A stretch of DNA of 64,000 nt, from positions 2,232,001 to 2,296,000 of the forward strand of contig JABTUW010000001.1 in assembly GCA_015075185.1 (NCBI GenBank), given 5' to 3'. The DNA comes from Anaerolineales bacterium (GTDB lineage: Bacteria; Chloroflexota; Anaerolineae; 4572-78; J111). Positions 1 to 8,632 of the stretch are shown here, piece after piece. The translations under genes and the position numbers were made by a program. A model generated the notes under the pieces. The model ran no database searches and was not told the origin of the DNA. It saw only the letters and a list, made by a program, of their open reading frames with translations. Every line of letters begins with the position of its first letter. Positions within the stretch are counted from its first letter, which is position 1.

Positions 1-311
1 GACCTTAAAAGTAGTGACGCAAATAATTACTTGAAATTATTCCGACGCCAGGTTAATAAGCTACAACTCGCTGCCTCAAATCAGTGAAACCTAAAATTAT
101 AATTGTGGCAGACCTACGGACAGCGACTGAGATAAAAGGGGGAATTAAGCTTAAGCCCATTGTACCAGAACTTTGCATAACTTGCAAGAGACATAATTGA
201 TAAACGCTTTTGCCCCAAACGGCACTGAACATAAGCGACCTTTTTTCTGTCCTCAATTGTCAATGTAACCTGAACCTCAAGCACCTCGATAAGCTCACGT
301 CGGCTTTCAAA

Positions 312-506
312 ATGGGATCACTTGAAAGGAAGGAACTATCGCCGCAGACAGAACCGGAAAAACCGGCTGAATTGATCTGGTTTGAGGAGAACCTACCCAT
401 CTTTTGGGCTGCCGCCCATGTTGGCTATGAACCAGCGGGGAGGGAAGCCGTCATTATCAACATTGACGTGGTTCATTCGAAGGGCTGCCCGAACCGCTCG
501 CGGTGA
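312..506 (+). pseudogene. possible truncated hypothetical protein
   Basis: A short open frame starts at an ATG at 312 and runs into the 3' end of the convergent nitroreductase gene. The middle part (AELIWFEENLPIFW, then GREAVIINID) looks like folded-protein sequence, but the last residues read through the reverse complement of the nitroreductase C-terminus and are surely not native. I do not recognise a family with certainty. It could be a gene fragment left by a rearrangement or simply a chance frame. No ribosome binding site stands out. The 311 bases before it hold nothing else I can support. Confidence 0.25.
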
Positions 507-979
507 GCTACCTCGGAGAGTAACTTACGCTGTTTCTTGCCCTGGCTGTGGGCCTGCATCGGATAGCCGAACGGGACAATGGCCAGCACGTTCAATTCAT
601 CCGGGATGCCCAACAGCGACTTGACCTCGGTCAACCCCAGGAAGCCTACCCAGTTGGAGCCGACTCCTTCGGACCACGCGGTCAAGATCATCGCCTGGAT
701 CGCCCGGCTCGCATCGGATACGGCGAACCTCGTGTTCTCAATTGCTACGACAATGGCCAGAGGGGCCTGGGCGATATAGGGTCCGGTTTGCGCCACTGCA
801 CCTAACTGCCGCAATGTCTCGCGGTTCTCGACAACAATGAAATGCCAGGGTTGCCCGTTCATACTGCTCGCCGTCAGTCGTCCGGCCTCGACAGTTCGTT
901 GGACAACATCTGGCGGCACCGGTTTATCCTGGTAATTGCGCACAGCCAGAACCGTACGTACAGCCTCGAAAACTTCCAT
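473..979 (-). CDS. nitroreductase family protein
   Basis: FMN-dependent nitroreductase-fold oxidoreductase of 168 residues, a usual size for single-domain members. The N-terminal segment AVRTVLAVRNYQDKPV is the family's 'R-S-x-R-x-F/Y' flavin-phosphate region, followed by ASSMNGQPWHFIVV (FMN contact) and a C-terminal GYP segment. The substrate cannot be told from sequence; members reduce nitroaromatics, quinones or flavins. I chose the ATG at 979 because an AGGAGG site at 986-991 lies six bases upstream; the neighbouring ATG at 982 is only three bases away, and a longer frame to 1027 has no support. The gene stands alone on the minus strand, with about 175 bases separating it from the UroD-like gene. 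Confidence 0.9.
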   Translation of the reverse strand: MEVFEAVRTVLAVRNYQDKPVPPDVVQRTVEAGRLTASSMNGQPWHFIVVENRETLRQLGAVAQTGPYIAQAPLAIVVAIENTRFAVSDASRAIQAMILTAWSEGVGSNWVGFLGLTEVKSLLGIPDELNVLAIVPFGYPMQAHSQGKKQRKLLSEVAHRERFGQPFE

Positions 980-1155
980 CATTTGCCTCCTGTCTGTATA
1001 TAAAGATAAGGCGCCGGGCCAATCCACTCGCTGCCAAGTGAAGGATGGCGTCGTTTTCGTCCAGCCTCACTTATAGTCGTCGCCTCGTGTCCGCCACGCT
1101 ACGACATTTGTCAAATAGACCGCTTTGATGACACATAAAGTTAATCCTGTCCTTC

Positions 1156-2232
1156 CTACCCATAATCTTGGGCCGCTTCCAGAAAAGCGGCAATGTTCGC
1201 CCAAGGAACATCAGGCTCGTCAATATCGTAGGCGGGACAGAGAATCAGCCCCGCTCGACCCAGCGTCTCGACTCGCTCTTTGACCTCCTGCCGGATTTCG
1301 GCGGGTGTGGCAAAACTGAAGGTGGTCTGGCGACCCACCGTCCCCCACAAGGCCAAGCTGGGACCAAACTGTTGCCGGATGCGGACCGCGTCCATATACT
1401 CAGGTTGGAGCGGATTGATGGCATTGACCCCGATCTCGATCAGATCGGCAAGTATCGGTTCAAAGTAGCCATCACTGTGGTAAAGTACCCGCAGCTCGGG
1501 CTTGATGGCTCGGGCGGCCTGGATGATCCGGGCCAGACGGGGCTTGAAGAAGGTTCGCCACATGCTCGGGCTGATGATCATGGCTCCCGGCATGCCGACA
1601 TCGTCGTCGAGCGCCAACACATCTATGCCCGCCGCCGCCAGCGTCGTGGCATTACGACAAGCCAGCTCCGTCAACCGGTCGAGCAGGAAATGCGCCCAGT
1701 CCGGGCGCTCGAGCAGGTCTAGCAAAAAGTTCTCCAGCCCGCGTAAACGCCAGGCGGCTTCAAACAATTCGCCGCCCAGGTGAGGCAGATTACCGCCAGC
1801 GGCCAGGCCGCGCCGGTGCAGCGCTTGTACCTGGCGGGCTAAACCTTTGACGTGATAGGGGGTGTGGATATCAGGAAAGGGGAAGTTACGCAGCTCGTCC
1901 AGGCTTCGCGCCAGGGCCAGGGGATTGCTGTGTGCGGGGTTTTGGGGCTGATACTGCCAGCGAGTATAAGTCGTGACTTGGGCCGGTGTGCCCAAACGGG
2001 TGTTAGGTGGATATGGCTCGGCGGTGCGTCGTAGTTCTTCCTCTTCCGGTGAGGGCGGAAACTGTACAAAATCCACATCTACCAGACCGTCTTGCGCCTG
2101 GCCTGGCGGCAGCTGAGTTTCAAGCTCGACATGGTAGATGTTCAGGGCACAGGGCACCCGGTCTGGCTCCGCCCCGGCCATTGCCGTCAGGATGCGCTCG
2201 CGACCATTCATACGGAGCGGCGGATTTCTCAT
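1156..2232 (-). CDS. uroporphyrinogen decarboxylase-like (corrinoid methyltransferase type) protein
   Basis: A TIM-barrel protein of 358 residues in the UroD/MtbA superfamily, whose members either decarboxylate uroporphyrinogen III or move methyl groups between corrinoid proteins and thiols. The late segment VLYHSDGYFEPILADLIE followed by GVNAINPLQPE, LWGTVGRQTTF and LILCPAYDIDEPD is typical of the methyltransferase-like branch; the His in YHSDG and the Cys in LCPAY could be zinc ligands. There is no corrinoid-binding protein or other heme gene nearby, so the substrate is unknown. The ATG at 2232 overlaps the stop of the upstream TIR relic (ATGA) and has an AAGGTG-like site six bases away; an ATG at 2211 is an alternative start. 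Confidence 0.85.
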   Translation of the reverse strand: MRNPPLRMNGRERILTAMAGAEPDRVPCALNIYHVELETQLPPGQAQDGLVDVDFVQFPPSPEEEELRRTAEPYPPNTRLGTPAQVTTYTRWQYQPQNPAHSNPLALARSLDELRNFPFPDIHTPYHVKGLARQVQALHRRGLAAGGNLPHLGGELFEAAWRLRGLENFLLDLLERPDWAHFLLDRLTELACRNATTLAAAGIDVLALDDDVGMPGAMIISPSMWRTFFKPRLARIIQAARAIKPELRVLYHSDGYFEPILADLIEIGVNAINPLQPEYMDAVRIRQQFGPSLALWGTVGRQTTFSFATPAEIRQEVKERVETLGRAGLILCPAYDIDEPDVPWANIAAFLEAAQDYG

Positions 2233-2322
2233 TCCATCACCTTCAGATCCCGTAACAAACGCTTGAACGCTTTTTGATAGGCAGCCTTATCCTGCCACCG
2301 GCTGAAATCGTCGATGTGCCCT
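2229..2322 (-). pseudogene. relic of TIR-domain protein, C-terminal end only
   Basis: Read on the minus strand from about 2322, a frame different from hsdM gives GHIDDFSRWQDKAAYQ, then AFKRLLRDLKVME and a TGA. The same motif appears at 22361-22450 and, decayed, at 23135-23212. As I know the family, this is the extreme C-terminal helix region of bacterial TIR-domain proteins that end 'RHIGDF..W.D...Y..AF.RLLRDLK'. The rest of the gene is gone; the relic starts right beside a hairpin at 2327. Its stop overlaps the start of the UroD-like gene, so that gene was probably once downstream of a TIR gene. Confidence 0.65.
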
Positions 2323-3802
2323 GAGCAGACCTCAGGGGTTTCAAAAACCCCTGAGGTCTCACAATTCCAAGACCTGTCAGGTCTTCATTGGCGATGGCGC
2401 TCTCAAAGGTCAGCCGGTTGATTTCGGCCTGGTGGGCCAGCCGGTCGGCCTTGAGCGGGGCTAACTCGGCCTTGAGATGCGCTATCCTGGCCTGCCGCTC
2501 GGCCTGAAAGTCCGGGTTATGGCGGTTGCGCCAGCAGGCCAGGATGTCGGGGATGTCGTTGTCGGCGATGGGCTGGCGCTTGTCGTCCAGGCTGAACCCG
2601 TCGTGGGCCATATCGTAAAACCAGATGCGCTCGGTCGTCGCGCCCCGCGTGAACAGCAGCACGGCGGTCGAGACCCCGGCATAGGGCTTGAACACCCCGC
2701 CCGGCATCGAAATCACACCGTCCAGCCGGTTTTCTTCCACCAGCTTCTTGCGCAGGTTAAGGTGAGCGTTGCTGCTGCCAAACAGCACCCCATCGGGCAC
2801 AATCACGGCGCAGCGCCCGCCCATGTCCAGCGCCCGCAGGATCAGGTGGACAAACAGCAGCTCCGATTTGCGGGTGTCGCCGGGCAAGGTGTCGCTCACG
2901 TCGCCTTTGTCCACCGCGTCGGTGAAGGGCGGGTTCATCAGGATCACGTCGTAAGCCCGGCTCTCGTTATAACCCTTGGACAGGGTGTCCGTGTAATAAA
3001 ACTGGGGGTAATCCACGCCGTGCAGCATCAGGTTCATCGAACCGATGCGCAGCATGGTCATCCCGGAGTCGTTGTCATAGCCCCGTAAGGCCCCGTTTTG
3101 CAGAAAGGCCCGCTGCTCGGCGCTCAGCAGGTCGCCGACCAGGTTGTGCGGTTCGCCCTGGGCGTCGTAGCTCAGGATGTCGGGCGAGGTGTGCTGCTCC
3201 AAAATGTGCTGGTAGGCATTGACCAGGAAGCCACAGGTCCCGGCGGCCAGGTCGCCAATGCGCTCGTTGGGTTGGGGATCAATCATCTTGACCATCATGC
3301 GGATAATGTGGCGGGGGGTGCGGAACTGGCCGTTGCGCCCGGCGGTGTTGAGCTTGCTCAGCAGGTATTCGTACAAATCGCCCTGCACGTCCTGGTTTTG
3401 GGCCGATAGTTCCATCTGGTCAATCATTTTGCAGGCTTCGATCAGCAGGCTGGCCTTGTTGATTTTGAACTCGGCGTTTTGCATGTAGCGTTCAAAGGAA
3501 CTGCCAGCCTGGCCCAGGTTGCGAAACCAGGGGAAAACTTGGCTCTTGACGTGCTCGAGGGCCTGGGTTGCCTGGAAGTGGATCCAGTGCCGCCCGCGCT
3601 TGTCTTCGGGCAGGCGCGGCTGGTAGGGCTGGCCGCGCCTTTGGGCCTGGCGTTCGCGCCGGTCTTCTTCGTCGTCCAGGCGCTTCAAAAAGATCAGGTA
3701 GGATAACTGCTCGATGGCGTCGAGCGGGTTGGTCAGCCCGCCCGTCCAGAGCTTGTCCCAGAGTTGGTCCACCTGGGAACGCAGTTTGGGGTCGGTTAGC
3801 AT
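2243..3802 (-). CDS. hsdM: type I restriction-modification N6-adenine methyltransferase subunit, altered C-terminus
   Basis: Modification subunit of a type I restriction system. An N-terminal helical HsdM_N domain (residues about 1-140) precedes the N6-adenine methylase domain with the SAM motif DLAAGTCGFLVNA and the catalytic motif NPPF (VILMNPPFTDA). The ATG at 3802 has an AAAGGTG site six bases upstream. Up to about 'FESAIANED' the protein looks normal; after that the frame runs through two hairpin repeats and then out of frame across a TIR relic, so the last 40 or so residues are not native. hsdS, the specificity subunit normally found beside hsdM and needed for DNA recognition, is absent. 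The methylase is therefore probably inactive unless an hsdS elsewhere serves it. Confidence 0.9.
   Translation of the reverse strand: MLTDPKLRSQVDQLWDKLWTGGLTNPLDAIEQLSYLIFLKRLDDEEDRRERQAQRRGQPYQPRLPEDKRGRHWIHFQATQALEHVKSQVFPWFRNLGQAGSSFERYMQNAEFKINKASLLIEACKMIDQMELSAQNQDVQGDLYEYLLSKLNTAGRNGQFRTPRHIIRMMVKMIDPQPNERIGDLAAGTCGFLVNAYQHILEQHTSPDILSYDAQGEPHNLVGDLLSAEQRAFLQNGALRGYDNDSGMTMLRIGSMNLMLHGVDYPQFYYTDTLSKGYNESRAYDVILMNPPFTDAVDKGDVSDTLPGDTRKSELLFVHLILRALDMGGRCAVIVPDGVLFGSSNAHLNLRKKLVEENRLDGVISMPGGVFKPYAGVSTAVLLFTRGATTERIWFYDMAHDGFSLDDKRQPIADNDIPDILACWRNRHNPDFQAERQARIAHLKAELAPLKADRLAHQAEINRLTFESAIANEDLTGLGIVRPQGFLKPLRSAQGTSTISAGGRIRLPIKKRSSVCYGI
2327..2385 (-). repeat. tandem hairpins at hsdM 3' end
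   Basis: Two adjacent palindromes. The first has perfect 15-base arms (AGACCTCAGGGGTTT, 2327-2341 and 2345-2359) around a three-base loop. The second (2369-2385) has arms AAGACCT/AGGTCTT around GTC. The first has the same geometry and end sequence as the hairpin at 30818-30850. They lie at the junction between the hsdM coding sequence and the TIR relic. Confidence 0.8.
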
Positions 3803-3829
3803 TCATTCACCTTTCCAAAGGAGTTTGGT

Positions 3830-4288
3830 TCAGATGCTTAGACTGTTGGCGAAGCCAAGCATCTCCTCAATCTGTTGCTGATTAAACCAGCGTTCCACGA
3901 CATCGCGGCCAAAGGTGGTCAGGGGTGGATCGTACAGGTCGGCCACTTCCAGGTGGCGCTTTTGCAAAAAGACCGCTTGCACCGCCCGGAGAAAGCGGAT
4001 CTGGTCGGCATTGAAAGACTGGCGGGCGATGTACTCGCCAAACTGGCGGCGGACAATATCCTGATAATCGGGCACTCCCTCCAGCCCAAATAGATAGCGC
4101 AAAAAGGCCAGCAGGCTATCCACCTTCAGCGCATACGCCTTGCGAATGTTGGCCTCGGTTAAGTGCAGGTCTTCCCCGCCCAGGGTTTGGCGCAGGGTCC
4201 GCTCCAGGGTTAATAATTGGGCGTCGCTGACCGGCTCGCCCCGCTCGATGACCGCAAAAATCGGGTTATCCACCACCAGATCCAGCAC
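3830..4288 (-). pseudogene. hsdR: C-terminal fragment of HsdR, separated by an in-frame TGA
   Basis: These 152 residues are the C-terminal helical domain of type I restriction subunits (EcoEI_R_C type), with QDIVRRQFGEYIARQSFNAD, RFLRAVQAVFLQKRHLEVAD and LYDPPLTTFG as recognisable stretches. The frame continues exactly from the upstream HsdR part: its stop codon TGA at 4291-4289 is followed directly by GTG CTG GAT in the same frame. The GTG could allow a restart, but no ribosome binding site distinct from the coding sequence is visible. This domain normally contacts the HsdM/HsdS complex, so a split protein would probably not assemble without reassociation. A premature stop or a single-base sequencing error are both possible. 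Confidence 0.85.
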
Positions 4289-6631
4289 TCACTGCTCGAC
4301 CTGCTGCCGGTACTTTTCGACATACACCGGCTGGCCGCGCTCGGTCAGAATGAGGTAGCCCTGCATCGTCACAAAGTCGGGTAAATCCAGCAGCAAAAAT
4401 GGATTGGGTTGGTCCCGCCGATTTTTCATCTGGTCGGCCAGGGCCTCGATGACCCCGTTCAATTCGGCGACACTGGCCGTTTGCAGGCGGGGACTCAAGC
4501 ACAACTGGGCCGGGTTCCGGCGCTGCGGGTCTTGAAAGACAAAATCGGGTAATAAGCTGACATCCTCGGCGATAGATTGGACGAGGGTGCTGGCGTCTTT
4601 GCCGGTCAAGATTTGCAGCTTGAGCCGTTCCACCTTGTGGGTAAAGGTAGCGGCCTGCACCTCCACCCCGGAGACGTAACGGAGCAGGGGGCCGACGCGC
4701 AGGTGGAGAAACTCCAGCTTGTCCTCGGTCAAGTAACGCCAGAAGCTATCCTGCCAGGCAGCCTCGATCTCAGGGTAGACCCGGTTGACCGAGTAGGAGT
4801 CGGTCGGGATTTGGGCGATCTGCCCCCGCAGGTCGGCGATCACTCGCTGCGCTGCCTCGGACTGCGGGTCGTTCAGGCTGAGGGCCAGCAGCTTGAGCCG
4901 GGTATTAAACAGGCTGACCAGCACCGGCAGGCTTTGGGGCGGCTGGGCCTGGGGGTCCTTGTTGAAATTGTTCTCCCAGAAATCAACGATCAAAAACTTG
5001 TCCTTACGACCTTCGGGCAGCCAGTCCAGGTGCAGGCAGGTTTCCTGGTTGCGTGTCCCCCGGCCAATCATCTGGGCCAGCTTGATCGGCGATTGGACAG
5101 GCCGCAGAAAGACCAGGTTGACCGCCTCCGGCACATTCACCCCCGTTTCCAGCATATCCACCGAAATGGCAATCCGCGGCTGGCTCTCTTTCTTGAACTT
5201 CTCGATCAGGCTGCCCTTGTACTCCGACTTGTAGGTAATCACCTGGGCCAGGCCGGGATGCTGGGGATACATCTCCTCGAAGACCTCCAGCAGGCGCAGC
5301 GCGTGCTCCTGGGTCATAGCAAAGACGATGGTTTTGCCCGGCAGTTGCCCCGACTGGTCTTTGAGGCAGACCTGCCAGATCTCCTCCCACTGTTTACGCA
5401 GCGTGTCCTTATTACTGATCCTGATTTCCAAATCGGTCCCCGAAAAGTCCAGGTCATCCGGCTCAATGCCTTGCTCGATCAGGGCGTTGCGCTCCTCCTC
5501 GCTCAGGTCAATCCCCCGGATGCCCTGGCGCTGAAACCTGGTCTGAGCCTGGTACAGGTCAAAATCCACCAGGTAACCTTCCTGAATAGCCTCTTCCAGC
5601 GAGTACAGGAAGGTCGGCGCGCCGTCGAAACATTCAAACTCGATAAACGTGTTGCGGTCAATAAAACTGGCCGGGGTGGCGGTCAGCCCGATCATCCGCG
5701 CATCGAAGTAGTACAAGACCTCGTTCCATTTGTTGAAAATGGAGCGGTGGACCTCGTCGAAGATAATCAGGTCGAAAAAGGCCGGCGTAAACTGGTGAAA
5801 GCAGTTGCTCAGGGTTTGCAAAGTGACCACGTACAGCCGGTTGGACGTGCCAAGGTGATGGCTGTAGATGCGGGTGCTCGGTTCGTCGGGAATGTGGGCC
5901 TGAAAACCCTCGGTCAGCGCCTGGTCCACCAGGGCATCCCGGTCGGCTACAAACAAGATGCGCCGGGCCTGGTTGCTGCGTAGAAACACCTCCACCAGCG
6001 CCATCGCCACCCGCGTTTTGCCCGTGCCGGTCGCCATCACGATCAGCGCCTTGCGCTTGCCCTGCTCAAAGACCTCGGCCACGCGCCGGATGGCGTGCAG
6101 TTGGTAGGCACGATTCGTAATGTCAGTATTGATGGTTGCCTGGGTGAGGGGAGTTTTGTTCTGGCGCAGGTAGAGCAGGTTTTCCAGGTCAAGCGGGGAG
6201 AAAAAGCCCTGCACCAAGCGGGGGTTGGCCTGACCTACATCCCAAAAGTGGATGTCGTGGCCGTTGGTCATAAAGGCAAAGGGGGGAAAACTCTGCCGTT
6301 TGGCGATTTCGGTTACGTAGAATTCGGCCTGGGCCTGGGCCAGCCGGGGCGCGGTGCTGGTCCGCTTGGCCTCGACAATGGCGATGATCTCCCCGTTGGG
6401 CCGGTAGAGGACGTAGTCGCTGATACCTTTGGGCAGATCAAGGCTGTAAGTCGCTCCGCGCTCCCGCAGCCGCTTCAACCTGGCTTCAAGCTGCTTCCAG
6501 GCTTGAGGGTCAAAGCCGTCTACCGGGATTTCCAGGCCCACCTGGTCGCGGTTGGTCACATCCCAGCCGGCTCTTTTGAGGGCGGGGTCAATGAGTTCTT
6601 GACGGGTTGTCGCTTCATTGCGGGGAGGCAA
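4289..6631 (-). CDS. hsdR: type I restriction endonuclease subunit HsdR, N-terminal 780 residues
   Basis: ATP-dependent translocase and nuclease subunit of a type I restriction system. The N-terminal nuclease domain shows the D...ExK pattern in GISDYVLYRPNGEII followed by AIVEAKRTS. The superfamily 2 helicase core follows: MATGTGKTRVAMAL (Walker A), IIFDEVHRS (DExH box), ETGVNVPEAV and QMIGRGTR (motif VI). Translation starts at TTG 6631, with GAGGAG about nine bases upstream. It stops at an in-frame TGA, and the missing C-terminal domain is encoded immediately after in the same frame (3830-4288). TGA is used as a normal stop elsewhere in the window (for example at 28366-28368), so recoding is unlikely. 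Order on the minus strand is hsdR, hsdR tail, hsdM, with no hsdS. Confidence 0.9.
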   Translation of the reverse strand: MPPRNEATTRQELIDPALKRAGWDVTNRDQVGLEIPVDGFDPQAWKQLEARLKRLRERGATYSLDLPKGISDYVLYRPNGEIIAIVEAKRTSTAPRLAQAQAEFYVTEIAKRQSFPPFAFMTNGHDIHFWDVGQANPRLVQGFFSPLDLENLLYLRQNKTPLTQATINTDITNRAYQLHAIRRVAEVFEQGKRKALIVMATGTGKTRVAMALVEVFLRSNQARRILFVADRDALVDQALTEGFQAHIPDEPSTRIYSHHLGTSNRLYVVTLQTLSNCFHQFTPAFFDLIIFDEVHRSIFNKWNEVLYYFDARMIGLTATPASFIDRNTFIEFECFDGAPTFLYSLEEAIQEGYLVDFDLYQAQTRFQRQGIRGIDLSEEERNALIEQGIEPDDLDFSGTDLEIRISNKDTLRKQWEEIWQVCLKDQSGQLPGKTIVFAMTQEHALRLLEVFEEMYPQHPGLAQVITYKSEYKGSLIEKFKKESQPRIAISVDMLETGVNVPEAVNLVFLRPVQSPIKLAQMIGRGTRNQETCLHLDWLPEGRKDKFLIVDFWENNFNKDPQAQPPQSLPVLVSLFNTRLKLLALSLNDPQSEAAQRVIADLRGQIAQIPTDSYSVNRVYPEIEAAWQDSFWRYLTEDKLEFLHLRVGPLLRYVSGVEVQAATFTHKVERLKLQILTGKDASTLVQSIAEDVSLLPDFVFQDPQRRNPAQLCLSPRLQTASVAELNGVIEALADQMKNRRDQPNPFLLLDLPDFVTMQGYLILTERGQPVYVEKYRQQVEQ

Positions 6632-7422
6632 CGCTAGACTCCTCCTCGGTGTATCTTGGCCACAATAGGGTGATAGGATTACTCTGAGTTTTTGTTCGCC
6701 GAAGGTGGCAAGTATTCTTCCATTATACCACTAATCTGTTTATTTTTAACCCCTCTTGAGTCCCTATTTTTACCAGTAGCCTACCACGATTAGGTGTTAG
6801 CTTTCACAGGTGAGGACCTCCCGGCCCTCTGTGCCAATAATGCGGCTGGCAAAATCTCGATGTAGTGCTTATATGTTGTTGTCCTCATGACTGTGCCGGT
6901 GCCGGGGTAGAAGGGTCTGAATACCCCATTGGCATAATACCATTTTCTCTCTGCCATCACGGGCAAAAAATGGGTCGTTCTTCTAACTCACCTATCTTTT
7001 ACGACCCTTCGCCAAAACATCCCCTTGCTTTTTGGTTAAAAACCCGTTCAATTATTGCTCAAATGAAGTTAGTAATTTATTTTGTAATGCAATATAATTG
7101 AGGTTGAGCCAAAGAATCAAACCTTTAGTTAAAGTAGATTGAAATATAAGCTGCTCCTTAGAGGATGGAAGCTAAAATGTATGACTAGATATCATGAGCG
7201 GGAATTGATTACTTATTCTCAGAGAAAAAGACTTGGGACGTAATCAAATAAACCTCCTATTAGAATTGAGATTTTAGTCGAGAAACTCTCTCGAACGCTT
7301 CACTTCCTTCATTGTTGTTAAACTTCTCTAAAATAACATCTGATTTCATCCAATTTAAAAGGCGGATTCCTTTTTGTAGTTGTTATAGGCTATTCCTATG
7401 CCATTTACGTTATGCCATCGCT
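6632..7422. other. intergenic region, left edge of A+T-rich island
   Basis: About 790 bases without a convincing gene. Base composition changes visibly near 6650-6750 from GC-rich to A+T-rich and stays so to about 21.35 kb. A 78-codon frame at 6865-7101 has no ribosome site and no recognisable sequence. The region separates the divergent hsdR and cdsA genes and should hold promoters for both, but I could not pick a confident one. Confidence 0.5.
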
Positions 7423-8292
7423 ATGAATCCTGATAACAAAAAATACCCATCTCCGAGTCCGGTAAAATCAGTTTCCAAGGAAACGATTTATAGAACCGTT
7501 ACATCGCTCTTACTCGCGCCACTCCTCATTTTCGCTGTTATTTGGGGTGGAATTCCCTTTTTACTACTGGTTACTCTTGGTAGTATAGTCTCTTATTTAG
7601 AGATTAGTAATATGGTGGAGCACGGTGGTTTTTTTCCATCTAAGTTGCTAGGTTCATTCGCTGTAATTCTTTTAATAGTTGGAACCTATCTTCAATTTAA
7701 GCCTATACTTGTTTTGTTTACTCTATTGTTAATAAGTAGTTTATTTTGGGCTAGAAGATCCCCTGGGGCACTCAATGATTTTACCGGCAACCTCTCTACT
7801 ACATTTCTTGGGGTTTTTTATGCAGGTGGATTACTCAGTCATGCCATTCTTTTAAGAGAATTACCAACTGGATATCAATTGGTCTTGTTAGCAGCCTTTG
7901 GCACTTGGACGGCTGATACAAGTGCATATTTTGTTGGTAGAAAATGGGGTAGACATAAGTTAATTCCATCTGTAAGTCCGGGTAAAACCTGGGAAGGAGC
8001 GGTAGGTGGCAGTCTATTAAGTGGTTTAGTTATCTTGGCAGCTAGTATAGCTTTTGGCATTCAAAATATCTACTATATTATTGGCTTGATGGTAATTATT
8101 CCTCTCGCTGTAATACTGGGAGATATAACTATGTCATCAGTCAAACGAAGTGTGGGGGTGAAAGATACTGGTAAGATCTTACCGGGTCACGGGGGAGTAC
8201 TAGATCGAATTGACGGTTTTATATTCGCTATACCAAGTGTTTACTACTATGTTTTGATAGTTGCAACTTTAATGGATTTCAAAGTTAATTAA
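7423..8292 (+). CDS. cdsA: phosphatidate cytidylyltransferase
   Basis: Integral membrane enzyme that makes CDP-diacylglycerol from CTP and phosphatidate, the branch point for phospholipids. The family signature is clear near the C-terminus: SSVKRSVGVKDTGKILPGHG followed by GVLDRIDGF, including the K-D and H-G-G residues that bind metal and substrate. Several hydrophobic segments are visible (LLLAPLLIFAVIWGGIPFLL, LGSFAVILLIVGTYL, LVVIIP-like stretches). I use the ATG at 7423 rather than the upstream start at 7312, because the extra 37 residues are not membrane-like or family-like. It is the first of seven plus-strand genes in the A+T-rich island, five of them for lipid or glycerol-phosphate chemistry, and is followed by a strong terminator. 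Confidence 0.92.
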   Translation: MNPDNKKYPSPSPVKSVSKETIYRTVTSLLLAPLLIFAVIWGGIPFLLLVTLGSIVSYLEISNMVEHGGFFPSKLLGSFAVILLIVGTYLQFKPILVLFTLLLISSLFWARRSPGALNDFTGNLSTTFLGVFYAGGLLSHAILLRELPTGYQLVLLAAFGTWTADTSAYFVGRKWGRHKLIPSVSPGKTWEGAVGGSLLSGLVILAASIAFGIQNIYYIIGLMVIIPLAVILGDITMSSVKRSVGVKDTGKILPGHGGVLDRIDGFIFAIPSVYYYVLIVATLMDFKVN

Positions 8293-8447
8293 ATTCCCTA
8301 ATGTTGTGACAGTTTCCTATTATTCATGTGATATTCATCACTATTTATAGCTTCAATATGGCACTATACTGAGTATTAAAACTATTCAAAATATATTTCT
8401 AATTCGGATCATTATGCATTTTGCAACCCGACTTAAGTATATATAAC

Positions 8448-8489
8448 AAGCCTTAATGAAAAAGATAGTATTTTCATTAAGGCTTTTTT
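8448..8489 (+). terminator. rho-independent terminator after cdsA
   Basis: Perfect 15-base arms AAGCCTTAATGAAAA (8448-8462) and its complement (8471-8485) around an eight-base loop, followed by a T run. It lies 155 bases beyond the cdsA stop and should isolate cdsA from the next gene. Confidence 0.9.
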
Positions 8490-8632
8490 AGTTTTGAGGG
8501 AAACATTTCTGTCTTTAACAAGTAAATCTTGAGATGGACCTATCCAGGCAGACTTGAAACGAGTATTCCACGGGTATTGGTTCTATTCTGGTAACCCTCA
8601 CTACAAACATACAAAAAGAACAGGTAAATCTT

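Noticed and set aside
4289..4291. TGA in hsdR read as selenocysteine or recoded codon
   Set aside because: TGA is an ordinary stop elsewhere (puuD-like/murI overlap), no SECIS-like context is expected there, and HsdR has no selenocysteine relatives.
4577..5983. 468-codon frame on the plus strand
   Set aside because: Lies fully antisense to hsdR; composition is that of a GC-rich shadow frame and has no family-like motif.
6865..7101. 78-codon frame in the island's left edge
   Set aside because: No recognisable sequence, no ribosome site, in a region of low coding signal.
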